Origin: CBDCFL01 sp965216135
Lineage (GTDB): Bacteria > Pseudomonadota > Alphaproteobacteria > Rhodobacterales > Rhodobacteraceae
Direction of reading: 5' to 3'
Assembly: GCA_965216135.1 (NCBI GenBank)
Contig: CBDCFL010000024.1
Span: 310,001 to 374,000 of the forward strand
DNA length: 64,000 nucleotides
Numbering within the stretch: position 1 is the stretch's first letter; the number at the start of each line of letters is the position of its first letter. Positions 42,549 through 51,515 of the stretch are shown here, in pieces. The translations under genes were made by a program, and so were the position numbers. The notes under the pieces were generated by a model. The model saw only the letters and a list, made by a program, of their open reading frames with translations. It made no database searches and had not been told where the DNA came from.

Positions 42549-43283
42549 TTGTCCTTCTCAGATTACATCATTTATTTGGACGAAAGCGGGTCGTCGTCGA
42601 TCGGGGCTGACCGGAATGATTTTCCGGTTTTCGTACTCGCCTGCGTTTGCATTGAAAAATCGCACTACGCCAACGTGATGGTGCCGAAACTTCAGGAGCT
42701 GAAATTTCGGTATTTTGGACATGACCAAACGGTATTTCACGAACGGGACATACGGCGGCAAAGCGGTGACTTTGTTGCCTTGCGCGGCGATGCGAAGCTC
42801 CGCCGAAGCTTCCTGGCCGATGTTACGAAACTCATTGCCTCATTTGATTTTGACTTGGCCGCAGCGGTCGTAGACAAAGCGGCACTATCCGCACGCTATC
42901 CAAACCCGATGCCGCCCTACGACTTGGCAATGTTGATGGCCATGGAGCACCTTTCGCTGACATTGCGAAATCACGGGCAACTCGGAAGGATCGTGCATGT
43001 TATTGCCGAGTCTCGCGGCCTAGCTGAGGACAGTGAACTCGAGCTGGCATTTCGTCGCATCTCAGATGGCCAGCCGCCTTTGGCGTCCAATCAACGCGAG
43101 TTGATAACGAAGTTCGATTGGCGAATTCGATTTTGCGACAAGAAGTCAAATTCATCGGGCCTGCAACTCGCTGACCTTATCGCGCGGCCTGTCGGCCTGA
43201 AGCACCTCAGGCCCAATCAACCGAACAGAGCGTACGATGTTATCGCGGAGAAAGTGACGTGGTGGGTCAAAAAATTTCCGTGA
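42549..43283 (+). CDS. DUF3800 domain protein inserted between leuC and leuD
   Basis: A 244-aa protein with the DUF3800 N-terminal signature YIIYLDESGSS and the C-terminal SSGLQLADLIARPVG; the conserved acidic residues give an RNase H-like metal site in this family. Members are often found in mobile or defence-related islands; the biochemical role is unsettled. Translation would start at TTG 42549, 6 bp after leuC, with a weak GGG upstream. Base composition is lower in GC than leuC or leuD (for example GAAATTTCGGTATTTTGG), a sign of transfer. It could be expressed by read-through from leuC. Confidence 0.75.
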   Translation: MSFSDYIIYLDESGSSSIGADRNDFPVFVLACVCIEKSHYANVMVPKLQELKFRYFGHDQTVFHERDIRRQSGDFVALRGDAKLRRSFLADVTKLIASFDFDLAAAVVDKAALSARYPNPMPPYDLAMLMAMEHLSLTLRNHGQLGRIVHVIAESRGLAEDSELELAFRRISDGQPPLASNQRELITKFDWRIRFCDKKSNSSGLQLADLIARPVGLKHLRPNQPNRAYDVIAEKVTWWVKKFP

Positions 43284-43582
43284 AAAGCAGAGGGGCCACC
43301 GGACACGCCAGTAGCCCCACGCCGACCGAAAAAAGTCCAGCCCATTTGATTTCCAATATGGAAATTTGGGCGTTAAAGTCAAGTTAAGGAACTGAGCATG
43401 CCGGACGTGCGGGAGATGTTGTGAGACGGAGTGTCCGACGTTCGGCACCGTACGCGCAACAGTTGCGCCCGGTTAATCTTTACAAATTCCTATCCGAAAC
43501 AGGTGCCGTTACGCAAAAGGTATGCACTGGGTGACATACAGAATGTGCATAGGTTGCAATACACGCCGGCAAGGAGAAACAG
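43284..43582. other. Gap between DUF3800 gene and leuD, with leuC-tail duplicate
   Basis: About 300 bp. At 43401-43424 the sequence GACGTGCGGGAGATGTTGTGA closely matches the last codons of leuC (GATGTGCGGGAGATGATGTAG at 42520-42540), reading MPDVREML-stop against LTDVREMM-stop. The left part is AT-richer than the flanks (around 43340-43385). GGAG-type RBS for leuD at about 43571. I see no other gene. Confidence 0.7.
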
Positions 43583-44188
43583 ATGGACAAGTTTGACAAA
43601 ATCACCGGCGTCGCGGCGCCAATGCCGCTGGTCAATATCGACACCGATATGATCATTCCCAAGCAATTCCTGAAAACCATCAAACGATCAGGCTTAGGCG
43701 CGAACCTGTTTGATGAGATGCGCTTTGATCAGGATGGTAATGAAATCAAGGACTTCGTCCTGAACAGGCCCGCTTATCGCCACGCCGAAATTCTGGTTGC
43801 GGGCGACAATTTCGGCTGTGGCTCGTCCCGTGAACATGCGCCCTGGGCGCTGCTGGATTTCGGCATACGATGCGTCATCAGCACCTCATTTGCTGATATT
43901 TTTCACAACAATTGCTTCAAAAACGGCATACTTCCGGTGACCCTGCCAGAGGCCCACGTGGCGGCACTAATGGCCGAAGCCGAGAAGGGCGAAAACGCCC
44001 GGATCAGTGTCGATCTTGAAGCGCAAGAGGTGTCCACTTCAGATGGTGACACCTTCCACTTCGAAGTTGACGCCTTCAAAAAGCATTGCCTTCTCAACGG
44101 CCTGGACGACATCGGGCTGACGATGGAAAAATCTGCCGCGATCGACGCCTTTGAAGCCAGCGCGGCCATGGAACGCCCCTGGGTCTGA
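43583..44188 (+). CDS. leuD: 3-isopropylmalate dehydratase small subunit LeuD
   Basis: Swivel-domain partner of LeuC, 201 aa, with AAGGAGAAACAG before ATG 43583. Signature segments are NIDTDMIIPKQFLKTI (about 18-33) and AGDNFGCGSSREHAPWAL (about 73-90), the substrate-binding loop. FHNNCFKNGILPV is also typical. It is separated from leuC by the DUF3800 insertion, so its expression may depend on a promoter in the 300-bp gap. An IS630 element begins 58 bp after its stop. Confidence 0.96.
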   Translation: MDKFDKITGVAAPMPLVNIDTDMIIPKQFLKTIKRSGLGANLFDEMRFDQDGNEIKDFVLNRPAYRHAEILVAGDNFGCGSSREHAPWALLDFGIRCVISTSFADIFHNNCFKNGILPVTLPEAHVAALMAEAEKGENARISVDLEAQEVSTSDGDTFHFEVDAFKKHCLLNGLDDIGLTMEKSAAIDAFEASAAMERPWV

Positions 44189-44246
44189 TAAAAACTTAAA
44201 CAATTTCGGGCCCGTGTTCCAAGATTCGGTGCCTTGTTGTGCCTTA

Positions 44247-45411
44247 TACCACCGAGCGGAATGCCTGACTCACGTTGGGGATTCCCAAGCGGTCCGATCT
44301 CTGACTCAATGTGGTGAACCAATGAGGTTCGCCATGGCAGCGCCTATCGACTTACGGAACGATTTTGACAGCGTCTCACTGCGGCGCCTCGCGAAGAGGA
44401 CCAGGGACGCGACCCAGAGCCGTCGTCTGCTGGCGTTGGCCGAGGTCTACGATGGTGGCAGCAGGACGGATGCGTCGCGGATCGGCGGCGTCGGTCTGCA
44501 GATCATTCGCGACTGGGTGCTGCGCTTCAACGCCCGCGGACCGGACGGGCTGGTCGATGGGAAGTCACCGGGCGCACCCTCGAAGCTCAACGCCGATCAC
44601 CGCCGCGCACTGGCGGAGGTTGTTGAGGCCGGCCCGGTCCCGGCGGTGGACGGCGTCGTGCGCTGGCGGCGCAAGGACCTGGCGCGGTGGCTCTTGGAGA
44701 CGTTCGCCATCTCGCTCGACGAGACCACGGTCGGGCGCGAGTTGAAGGCGCTCGGCTTCGCCAAGATCTCGGCGCGGCCGCGCCACTACGCGCAAAACGA
44801 GCTGGCCGTCGAGGCTTTTAAAAAAAACTTCCCCGCCGAACTGGCGAAGATCCGGGCGAGGCTCCCGAAAGGCGTCGAGATAGAGCTGTGGTGGCAAGAT
44901 GAAGCCCGCATCGGCCAGAAGAATAAGCTCACACGCCGATGGGCCAGACGTGGCACGCGCCCGCGGGCGCCCCGCGACCAGCGCACCGAATGGGCCTATA
45001 TCTTCGGCGCGATCTGTCCCGCGAAGGGGAAAGGCGCCGGGCTGGTCATGCCCTGGTGCGACACCGACGCCATGGCGGCGCACCTCATCGAGATCAGTGC
45101 CGCCGTCGATCCCGGTGCCCATGCGGTGCTGATCGTCGATCAGGCCGGTTGGCACTTGACGCCCAAGCTGGCGATCCCCGACAACATCACCGTCCTGGCG
45201 CTGCCGCCACGATCGCCCGAGTTGAACCCGGTGGAGAATGTCTGGCAATTCATGCGCGACAACTGGTTGTCGAACCGGATCTTCAAATCCTACGAAGACA
45301 TCGTCGCGCTGTGCTGCCAAGCCTGGAACAACCTCATCGACCAACCATGGAAGATCATGTCCCTCGGCATGCGCAAATGGGCGCATGGGTTCTGATCAAT
45401 GACCGTTGGTA
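44247..45411 (+). mobile_element. IS630-family element, single copy downstream of leuD
   Basis: 1165 bp. Ends TACCACCGAGCGG (left) and the reverse complement of CCGTTGGTA (right) form imperfect inverted repeats related to those of the mscS copies. Flanks are TTA on the left and TAA on the right, compatible with the TA duplication typical of IS630. It is clearly diverged from the triple copies, so it is a separate family member. Confidence 0.85.
44334..45395 (+). CDS. IS630-family transposase, single open frame
   Basis: About 353 aa from ATG 44334 (MAAPIDLRNDFDSVSLRRLA); ATG 44322 would add four residues. N-terminal helix-turn-helix domains (IGGVGLQIIRDWVLRFNARG) precede the catalytic domain with WWQDEARIGQ, LIVDQAGWH and SPELNPVENVWQ. 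The position corresponding to the A7 slip of the mscS copies reads EAFKKNFPAEL through A8, so no frameshift is needed. Only about half of the residues match the other copies. Confidence 0.9.
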   Translation: MAAPIDLRNDFDSVSLRRLAKRTRDATQSRRLLALAEVYDGGSRTDASRIGGVGLQIIRDWVLRFNARGPDGLVDGKSPGAPSKLNADHRRALAEVVEAGPVPAVDGVVRWRRKDLARWLLETFAISLDETTVGRELKALGFAKISARPRHYAQNELAVEAFKKNFPAELAKIRARLPKGVEIELWWQDEARIGQKNKLTRRWARRGTRPRAPRDQRTEWAYIFGAICPAKGKGAGLVMPWCDTDAMAAHLIEISAAVDPGAHAVLIVDQAGWHLTPKLAIPDNITVLALPPRSPELNPVENVWQFMRDNWLSNRIFKSYEDIVALCCQAWNNLIDQPWKIMSLGMRKWAHGF

Positions 45412-45597
45412 TAAATGGCACCAGTTTCACCACGATTTGGTCGCAAATCTTTTGTTTAGACGTCCTGTTCTTGTTGGGCAAAATGAAAGATGGCAAAAAT
45501 TGGGCAAGAATGAGGCAGCCTGCCACAATTGGCGGCATCGAAACTGGAAAAGCGTGGGGCCCAACAACTCACGCAGCCATTTTGAGGGTTTTGAGCG

Positions 45598-46206
45598 GTG
45601 ATTACCCGTCTACCAGGGGCAATCGTCAGGGCATTTCTTGTGGTGTTGCTGATCGCTTCGCCGGCGCTCTTGCTGCCGGGTATGACGCCGGACGGCAAAC
45701 AGATTGTCGCGCTGGTGGCGATCTTCGGCGCGGCACTCACGATCTTTGAGTATGCCTCAGCCTATCCGGGACTGGTCGAATTTCGCGATGCCCCGCCGTT
45801 CAACAGAATTCGCTTCGTCTCGCTCTTTGCCACCGTTTTTCTGTTAACGATCATTGGCCGCGGGCAGGCCGAATCCACGACACTCTCTAGTTTTGTGACC
45901 GCGATAGGCGGGCTGATCGGCTATGCCATCGATTTCCCCTATTCGCCGGTTCGTCTGGTGGTTTTGATGCTGCCCGAGGATGTGACACCCCAGCAGGTCT
46001 TTATGGTGCGCACGGCGGCGGGGATGAGCTATCTGATTTCGCTATTATCGCTGGCATTTTTCATCATGATCCTGCGGCTGCGAAATTGGCCGATGTCAAA
46101 CGGAACGTTCAACGTCTGGATTAATTTGCCGACGTTTGACCCAACCGCCGGAAAAGATGTTGTTCAGCGCCTTGAGCGCGATGCGCGTCTTAACATTGCA
46201 TTAGCG
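45598..46206 (+). pseudogene. Conserved membrane protein, C-terminus lost in a deletion
   Basis: From GTG 45598 (preceded by GAGGG) the protein shows helices at about 9-28, 35-55, 75-92 and 140-162. AYPGLVEFRDAPPFNRIRF and AIDFPYSPVRLVVLMLPEDV are motifs of a Rhodobacterales membrane protein often found beside leu genes. After NLPTFDPTAGKDVVQRLERD and ARLNIALAV the family should continue with more hydrophobic helices. Instead, from about 46206 the frame is out-of-frame LysR sequence. The last quarter is therefore missing. Function unknown. Confidence 0.7.
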
Positions 46207-46982
46207 GTCGACACATCAAAGCGCTTGAAACGCAGCTTGGGGTCGAGCTTTTCACGCGGGTCCCACGCGGATTGGAGGCGACCCAAGCGGCACAGGCGTT
46301 GATGCCGAGCGCCCGCGAAATGGCCGAAGCTGCTGCGCGGCTTCATCTGGCCGCCGCCGGACAATCCGGCGATCTTGCAGGCACCGTGCGGTTGACCGCT
46401 TCGGTCACTGTCTCGCATTTCATCTTGCCGGCGATCATTGCCAGTTTCCGCCGCGAACACCCCGAAATCCAGATCGAGCTGGTGCCGTCGGATGCCACCG
46501 AGAACCTGTTATTCCGCGAGGCCGATATTGCCGTGCGCATGTATCGCCCCGAACAGCTTGACGTCATTACGCGTCACATCGCCGATCAGCCACTGGGACT
46601 CTATGCGGCAACCGCTTACCTTGATCGGGTCGGACGTCCGGAAACGATTGACGAAGCGCTGGCGCTCGACATTCTGGGGTTTGACAAGAGCGATCTGGTG
46701 CTGCGCACGTTGCGGGCGATGGGTCAGAATGTGACGCGAGATTTCTTCCCGATCCGCTGCGATGATCAAGCGGCCTATTGGCACCTCGTCTGCGCTGGCT
46801 GCGGCATCGGCGCGGCCCAGCGCCTGGTCGGCGACGGTGAACCCAGGGTCGAACATATTCTGCCGGATGTTAGCTTGCCGCCGGTGCCGGTCTGGCTGGC
46901 CGCGCCCGAAGCATTGCGCATCAGCCCTCGGATCAGGCTGGTGTGGGATTTTCTTGCAGATGCACTTGCCCCACCGGCTTGA
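46207..46982 (+). pseudogene. LysR-family regulator lacking its DNA-binding start
   Basis: Reading from 46213, the frame gives RHIKALETQLGVELFTRVPR, the second half of a LysR winged helix, followed by a complete effector domain (VRLTASVTVSHFILPAIIAS ... VPVWLAAPEALRISPRIRLV) to 46982. The first 35-40 residues, including the recognition helix start, are absent. They were lost together with the end of the upstream membrane protein. The ATG at 46272 could make a truncated protein but it could not bind DNA in the normal way. Confidence 0.75.
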
Positions 46983-47044
46983 CCGTCACCAGCGTGGGTT
47001 CTAATGGCACTGGCGACCACCCGACCCGGAAAGGAAACCCGCCT

Positions 47045-48151
47045 ATGGCAACCCCGCAATTGCTGATCCTGCCAGGTGACGGCATCGGCCCCGAGGTGAT
47101 GGCAGAGGTGCGCAAGATCATCGCCTGGTTCGCCACCAATCGTGGACTTGCATTTGAGATTTCCGAAGATCTGGTGGGCGGCGCGGCATTTGATGCACAC
47201 GGCACGCCGCTGACCGATGCAACACTGGCGCGCGCCCAAGACACCGACGCCGTGCTGCTGGGCGCAGTCGGCGGGCCGGCCTATGACGATCTCGATTTCG
47301 CCCTAAAACCGGAACGCGGGCTGTTGCGTCTGCGCAAGGAGATGGACCTTTATGCCAACCTGCGCCCCGCGCAATGTTTTGACGCGCTGGCCGATTTTTC
47401 GTCGCTGAAACGCGAGGTGGTGGCCGGTCTCGACATCATGATCGTGCGCGAATTGACCAGCGGCATCTATTTCGGCGAACCGCGCGGCATCCACAGGGAG
47501 GGCAACGAGAGGGTCGGGATCAATACCCAGCGCTACACCGAAAGCGAGATTGCCCGCATCGCCCGTTCGGCGTTTGAACTGGCGCGGGCGCGGGCGGGCC
47601 GGGTCTGTTCGATGGAAAAGGCCAATGTGATGGAATCCGGTGTGTTATGGCGTGAGGTGGTGAGCGAAGTTCATGCCGCCGACTACGGCGATGTTGAGTT
47701 GAGCCATATGTATGCCGACGCGGGCGCGATGCAGCTGTGCCGCTGGCCCAAGCAGTTCGACGTGATCGTCACCGACAATCTGTTTGGCGATATGCTGTCG
47801 GACATGGCGGCGATGCTGACCGGCTCGCTTGGAATGCTCCCCTCGGCCAGCCTTGGCAACCCAATGGAAAACGGGCGGCCCAAGGCGCTCTATGAACCCG
47901 TGCACGGTTCGGCCCCGGATATTGCCGGCCAGGGCAAGGCCAACCCCTGTGCCTGTATCTTGAGTTTTGCCATGGCGCTTAGATATTCGTTTGATCAGGG
48001 CGTCGAGGCCGACCGGCTGGAGGCGGCGGTCAATGAAGTGCTGGGCCAGGGTGCGCGCACGGCCGATCTGTTGCAGGCGGGCGACGCGGTGCCCGCGACC
48101 ACGCGCCAAATGGGCGATGCGGTTGTCGCGGCCCTGGATGCGTCGCTTTAG
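47045..48151 (+). CDS. leuB: 3-isopropylmalate dehydrogenase LeuB
   Basis: Oxidises and decarboxylates 3-isopropylmalate, the third leucine-pathway enzyme. It is 368 aa from ATG 47045, with GGAAAGGAAA upstream. Family motifs: LPGDGIGPEVM (9-19), LLRLRKEMDLYANLRP (substrate loop), VRELTSGIYFGEPRG and FDVIVTDNLFGDMLSDMAAM (metal aspartates), then EPVHGSAPDIAGQGKANP for NAD. It completes leuC-leuD-leuB in one direction, though two insertions and a deletion now separate leuD from leuB by 2.9 kb. Confidence 0.96.
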   Translation: MATPQLLILPGDGIGPEVMAEVRKIIAWFATNRGLAFEISEDLVGGAAFDAHGTPLTDATLARAQDTDAVLLGAVGGPAYDDLDFALKPERGLLRLRKEMDLYANLRPAQCFDALADFSSLKREVVAGLDIMIVRELTSGIYFGEPRGIHREGNERVGINTQRYTESEIARIARSAFELARARAGRVCSMEKANVMESGVLWREVVSEVHAADYGDVELSHMYADAGAMQLCRWPKQFDVIVTDNLFGDMLSDMAAMLTGSLGMLPSASLGNPMENGRPKALYEPVHGSAPDIAGQGKANPCACILSFAMALRYSFDQGVEADRLEAAVNEVLGQGARTADLLQAGDAVPATTRQMGDAVVAALDASL

Positions 48152-48203
48152 GCGAAGGTTCTCTTGACGCGGGATTTCGCATCGCTGTCGCGATGCGACC
48201 GGG

Positions 48204-48226
48204 GCGAGGGGCTGCCTGCCCCTCGC
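48204..48226 (+). terminator. Strong GC hairpin after leuB
   Basis: GCGAGGGGC-TGCCT-GCCCCTCGC is a perfect 9-bp stem 52 bp after the leuB stop, preceded by a second stem GCATCGC-TGTC-GCGATGC (48180-48197). No clear T run follows, but AGGGGTATTTTC lies 10 bp on. It may end leu transcription. Confidence 0.5.
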
Positions 48227-48336
48227 GCTCCCCCAGGGGTATTTTCAAAAAGAAGAAACTGCATTTGGGCGCAACCTTGCAAAGCAGTCCAACCCGGGTA
48301 AGGTTAAGCCGAAACATCTGAGGGAGGGACGTATTG

Positions 48337-49449
48337 ATGCGCACGCGAGCCGCCGTCGCCACCGCCGCAGGCCAGCCGCTGGAAGTCATGGACGTGAACC
48401 TGGACGGCCCGCGCGAGGGCGAGGTTCTGGTTGAGATCAAGGCGACCGGCATTTGCCATACGGACGCGTTTACCCTGTCGGGCGCGGACCCAGAGGGGCT
48501 GTTTCCGGCGATCCTGGGTCACGAAGGCGCGGGCGTGGTGGTCGATACTGGCCCCGGCGTGACCAGCCTGAAAAAGGGCGATCATGTCATTCCGCTTTAC
48601 ACGCCGGAATGCCGCGTATGCGATTATTGTCTGAACCCGAAAACCAACCTGTGCCAGGCGATCCGTTCGACGCAAGGCCAAGGGCTGATGCCGGACGGGA
48701 CCAGCCGGTTCTCGGCTCTCGATGGCGAGCCGATCCTGCATTACATGGGCTGTTCGACTTTTGCCAACCACACCGTGCTGCCTGAAATTGCGCTGGCCAA
48801 GGTGCGCAAGGACGCGCCGTTTGACAAAATCTGCTACGTCGGGTGCGGGGTGACGACGGGGATCGGAGCGGTGATAAATACCGCCAAGGTCGAGATCGGC
48901 TCGCGCGCGGTGGTATTCGGGCTGGGTGGTATTGGGCTGAACGTCATTCAGGGGCTGAGGATGGCGGGGGCAGACCAGATCGTCGGTGTCGATCTGAATG
49001 CCGACAAGAAGCCTATGGCCGAACGCTTTGGCATGACTGATTTCGTGAACCCGTCCGACGTGGATGGCGATGTGGTGGCGCATCTGGTTGAGTTGACCGG
49101 TGGCGGGGCGGATTATTCGTTCGATGCCACTGGCAATGTGAATGTCATGCGTCAGGCGCTGGAATGCGCCCATAAGGGCTGGGGCGAGAGCGTGATAATC
49201 GGCGTGGCCCCGGCGGGTGCCGAGATTGCCACACGGCCGTTCCAGTTGGTGACCGGGCGGGTCTGGCGCGGCACCGCGTTTGGCGGCGCGCGCGGGCGCA
49301 CCGAGGTGCCCAAGATAGTCGACTGGTATATGGACGGCAAGATCGAGATTGACCCGATGATCACCCACACCCTGAGCCTGGATAACATCAACGAGGGCTT
49401 TGATTTGATGCACGCAGGCAAATCGATCCGGGCGGTGGTGGTCCATTGA
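48337..49449 (+). CDS. adhC: S-(hydroxymethyl)glutathione dehydrogenase (class III alcohol dehydrogenase)
   Basis: Zinc enzyme that oxidises the formaldehyde-glutathione adduct to S-formylglutathione with NAD. It is 370 aa from ATG 48337 (GAGGGAGG upstream). Catalytic zinc ligands: Cys in TGICHTDAF (about 38), His in LGHEGAG (about 61) and Cys in GCGVTTGIGA (about 168). Structural zinc: four cysteines in PECRVCDYCLNPKTNLC (about 91-107). NAD fold: GLGGIGLNVIQG. With fghA 3.9 kb downstream it forms the glutathione-dependent formaldehyde oxidation route common in methylotrophic and osmolyte-degrading Rhodobacterales. Confidence 0.95.
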   Translation: MRTRAAVATAAGQPLEVMDVNLDGPREGEVLVEIKATGICHTDAFTLSGADPEGLFPAILGHEGAGVVVDTGPGVTSLKKGDHVIPLYTPECRVCDYCLNPKTNLCQAIRSTQGQGLMPDGTSRFSALDGEPILHYMGCSTFANHTVLPEIALAKVRKDAPFDKICYVGCGVTTGIGAVINTAKVEIGSRAVVFGLGGIGLNVIQGLRMAGADQIVGVDLNADKKPMAERFGMTDFVNPSDVDGDVVAHLVELTGGGADYSFDATGNVNVMRQALECAHKGWGESVIIGVAPAGAEIATRPFQLVTGRVWRGTAFGGARGRTEVPKIVDWYMDGKIEIDPMITHTLSLDNINEGFDLMHAGKSIRAVVVH

Positions 49450-49499
49450 TGTGTCCACAGTGGAACGCTCTGTAACCAGCGGAAAGGTGAAGGGAAAAA

Positions 49500-50045
49500 G
49501 TGTCAATGCCTGCGCGCGTTGATGCGGTGGGTGTTGGGGAGGCGGTGGCAGGTGTGACCGATACAGCGAAAATCCGCACCGCCGGGCAAGGCGATCACGA
49601 GGCCATCTGGCATATCCTCAAACCGGTTTTCCGGGCCGGTGAAACCTACGCGATTGACCCGGGCATCGAACGGGCCGAGGCGCTGGCCTATTGGATGGGC
49701 GAACGGTGTTTTGTCGCCGAGTTGAGCGGTGCGGTGGCGGGCACCCATTATCTCGGGCGCAACCAGCCGGGCGGCGGGGCGCATGTGTGCAATTGCGGGT
49801 TTGTTACCGCGCCGGCGGCTGAGGGCCGTGGCGTAGCGCGGGCGATGCTGGATCATGCGCTGGTGACTGCCAAGGAGTTGGGCTTTGAGGCGATGCAGTT
49901 CAATTTTGTGCTGGCCAGCAATGAACGCGCGATCGCGGTCTGGCAAAATGCGGGCTTTGAGATCATCGGTCGCCAGCCAAAGGCGTTTCTGCATCCCGAC
50001 CAAGGATATGTGGATGCCCTGGTGTTGCATAAATTTTTGAAATAA
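49500..50045 (+). CDS. GNAT-family N-acetyltransferase
   Basis: 181 aa from GTG 49500 or ATG 49506, with AGGTGAAGGG upstream. The acetyl-CoA site is visible as VTAPAAEGRGVARAMLDHAL (about 101-120), the Q/RxxGxG/A motif. NFVLASNERAIAVWQNAGF (about 138-156) is motif B. The N-terminal about 20 residues look like a linker. Substrate unknown. It follows adhC by 50 bp on the same strand and precedes the NYN-domain gene by 25 bp, so all three may be co-transcribed. Confidence 0.85.
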   Translation: MSMPARVDAVGVGEAVAGVTDTAKIRTAGQGDHEAIWHILKPVFRAGETYAIDPGIERAEALAYWMGERCFVAELSGAVAGTHYLGRNQPGGGAHVCNCGFVTAPAAEGRGVARAMLDHALVTAKELGFEAMQFNFVLASNERAIAVWQNAGFEIIGRQPKAFLHPDQGYVDALVLHKFLK

Positions 50046-50070
50046 AGCGATTTTAGGAGATCGCCGAGAA

Positions 50071-50790
50071 ATGCCTACTGACGTACGTCCACTATATGCG
50101 GTGCTGATTGATGCCGACAACATCAACCCTGATTTTGCCGATGCAATTATGACAGAGGCCGCCGGCATCGGCGAACCAGCGCTGCGCCGCGTGTACGGCG
50201 ACTGGTCCAATCCCTCGATCAAGAAATGGGTGCCCAAAGTCAAAGAGCTTGGTTTGGTCGCGGGGCAGACATCCGCCAATACCAAAGGCAAGAACGCCAC
50301 GGATATCGGGCTGGTAATCGATGCGATGGACATTCTGCATTCTGGCCGGTTTGACGGGTTTGTCCTGGTCTCCTCGGACAGCGACTTTACCGCGCTTGCC
50401 AACCGCATTCGCGAGCAGGGGCTTGACGTGATAGGTATTGGCGAAAGCAAGACGCCAAGTTCGCTGCGCAATGTCTGCAACCGGTTTATTCTGATCGAAA
50501 ACATTGTGGCCGAGGCTTCGCCCGGCACGGCGGCCAAGAAAGCGGCGGCAACCAAGCAGCCCATCGAGACGGCAGAGCAACTGCTGCTTGATGTAATCGA
50601 CAATTCCGACGCCCCGGATGGCTGGATCAGGTTGTCGCAGGTCGGCACCCAAATACTGGCCAAGCACAGCGATTTTGACACAAGAACATATGGATACAAA
50701 AAATTGAGCGATTTGATCAAGGCATCCGCCTGCATCGACCGAAAATTGGACGGAAAAATTATTTTTGTCAGGCGATCCGCGGCGGATTAA
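50071..50790 (+). CDS. NYN-domain protein with C-terminal OST-HTH-like domain
   Basis: 239 aa. The NYN (PIN-like) nuclease domain covers 1-155, with acidic metal-site candidates in YAVLIDADNINPD (Asp14, Asp16), KGKNATDIGLVIDAMDIL and LVSSDSDFTALANRI. A linker rich in Ala/Lys (about 152-170) leads to a C-terminal OST-HTH/LOTUS-like domain (WIRLSQVGTQILAKHSDFD, YGYKKLSDLIKAS), which in other proteins binds RNA. The arrangement suggests a bacterial RNA-processing or decay factor; targets are unknown. GGAG lies upstream of ATG 50071. Confidence 0.85.
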   Translation: MPTDVRPLYAVLIDADNINPDFADAIMTEAAGIGEPALRRVYGDWSNPSIKKWVPKVKELGLVAGQTSANTKGKNATDIGLVIDAMDILHSGRFDGFVLVSSDSDFTALANRIREQGLDVIGIGESKTPSSLRNVCNRFILIENIVAEASPGTAAKKAAATKQPIETAEQLLLDVIDNSDAPDGWIRLSQVGTQILAKHSDFDTRTYGYKKLSDLIKASACIDRKLDGKIIFVRRSAAD

Positions 50791-50933
50791 TTTGCAGATC
50801 CCGGCGCGCGAGAGCGGCGCTCTTCGCTTCCCGGCGGGCGCTCATCGCTTTGCGTAGAGCGGCTTGCAAATCCCGACCGCCGGACCCATCTTCGTCCAAG
50901 ATGTAAGCAAGCCCAAGCCGGAGATGCGCAACC

Positions 50934-51515
50934 ATGGCCAAAGACAATGACGCCGACCAGGCTCACGAGCGCCGCTCACCAAGCGAGGCGTTGTTTTTCA
51001 AAAGCCGTAATGTGATCCTTACCGGCACCATCGATGATAAGCTGGCGCACAAGACCGTGACGCATCTTTTGGCACTGGCCGAGGATGGCGACGATCCGAT
51101 CAACATGTTCATCAGCAGCCCCGGCGGTCATGTCGAAAGCGGCGATATGGTGCATGATATGATCAAATTCATTCGACCGAAGGTGCGCACCATCGGATCC
51201 GGCTGGGTGGCCAGCGCCGGGGCGCTGATTTTCATTGGTGCGGACAAGCCGGATCGCTTTTGCCTGCCAAATACACGCTTTTTGCTGCATCAGCCCTCAG
51301 GCGGGATCGGCGGCACCGCCAGCGATATGGTCATTCAGGCCGAACAGATCAAAAAGATGCGCGAGCGTTTCGACAAATTATTTGCAGAGGCGACCGGGAA
51401 CAGTGAGGAGAAAATCCGCAAAGATACAATGCGGGATTTCTGGCTGAACACCGAGGAAGCGATCGCATACGGCCTGCTTGGGCAGGTGATCGCAAGCATG
51501 AGCGAGCTCGGCTAG
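50934..51515 (+). CDS. ClpP-like ATP-dependent Clp protease proteolytic subunit (S14)
   Basis: 193 aa. A Clp peptidase fold with NMFISSPGGHVESGDMVHDM, the catalytic Ser in GSGWVASAGALIF (near 99), His in FLLHQPSGG (near 124) and Asp in DTMRDFWLN (near 175). The sequence around the serine differs from the housekeeping ClpP (usually GQAASMGA), and no clpX is adjacent, so this is a second, divergent ClpP. It may form a mixed or specialised complex, or act without a Clp ATPase. Start ATG 50934 with CGGAGATG upstream. It converges on a TetR gene, overlapping it by 4 bp. Confidence 0.85.
   Translation: MAKDNDADQAHERRSPSEALFFKSRNVILTGTIDDKLAHKTVTHLLALAEDGDDPINMFISSPGGHVESGDMVHDMIKFIRPKVRTIGSGWVASAGALIFIGADKPDRFCLPNTRFLLHQPSGGIGGTASDMVIQAEQIKKMRERFDKLFAEATGNSEEKIRKDTMRDFWLNTEEAIAYGLLGQVIASMSELG

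Noticed and set aside
50791..50933. Similar segments TTTGCAGATCCCGGC and TTGCAAATCCCGACC before the ClpP-like gene
   Set aside because: Imperfect direct similarity, no hairpin or known motif; not enough to call a regulatory element.
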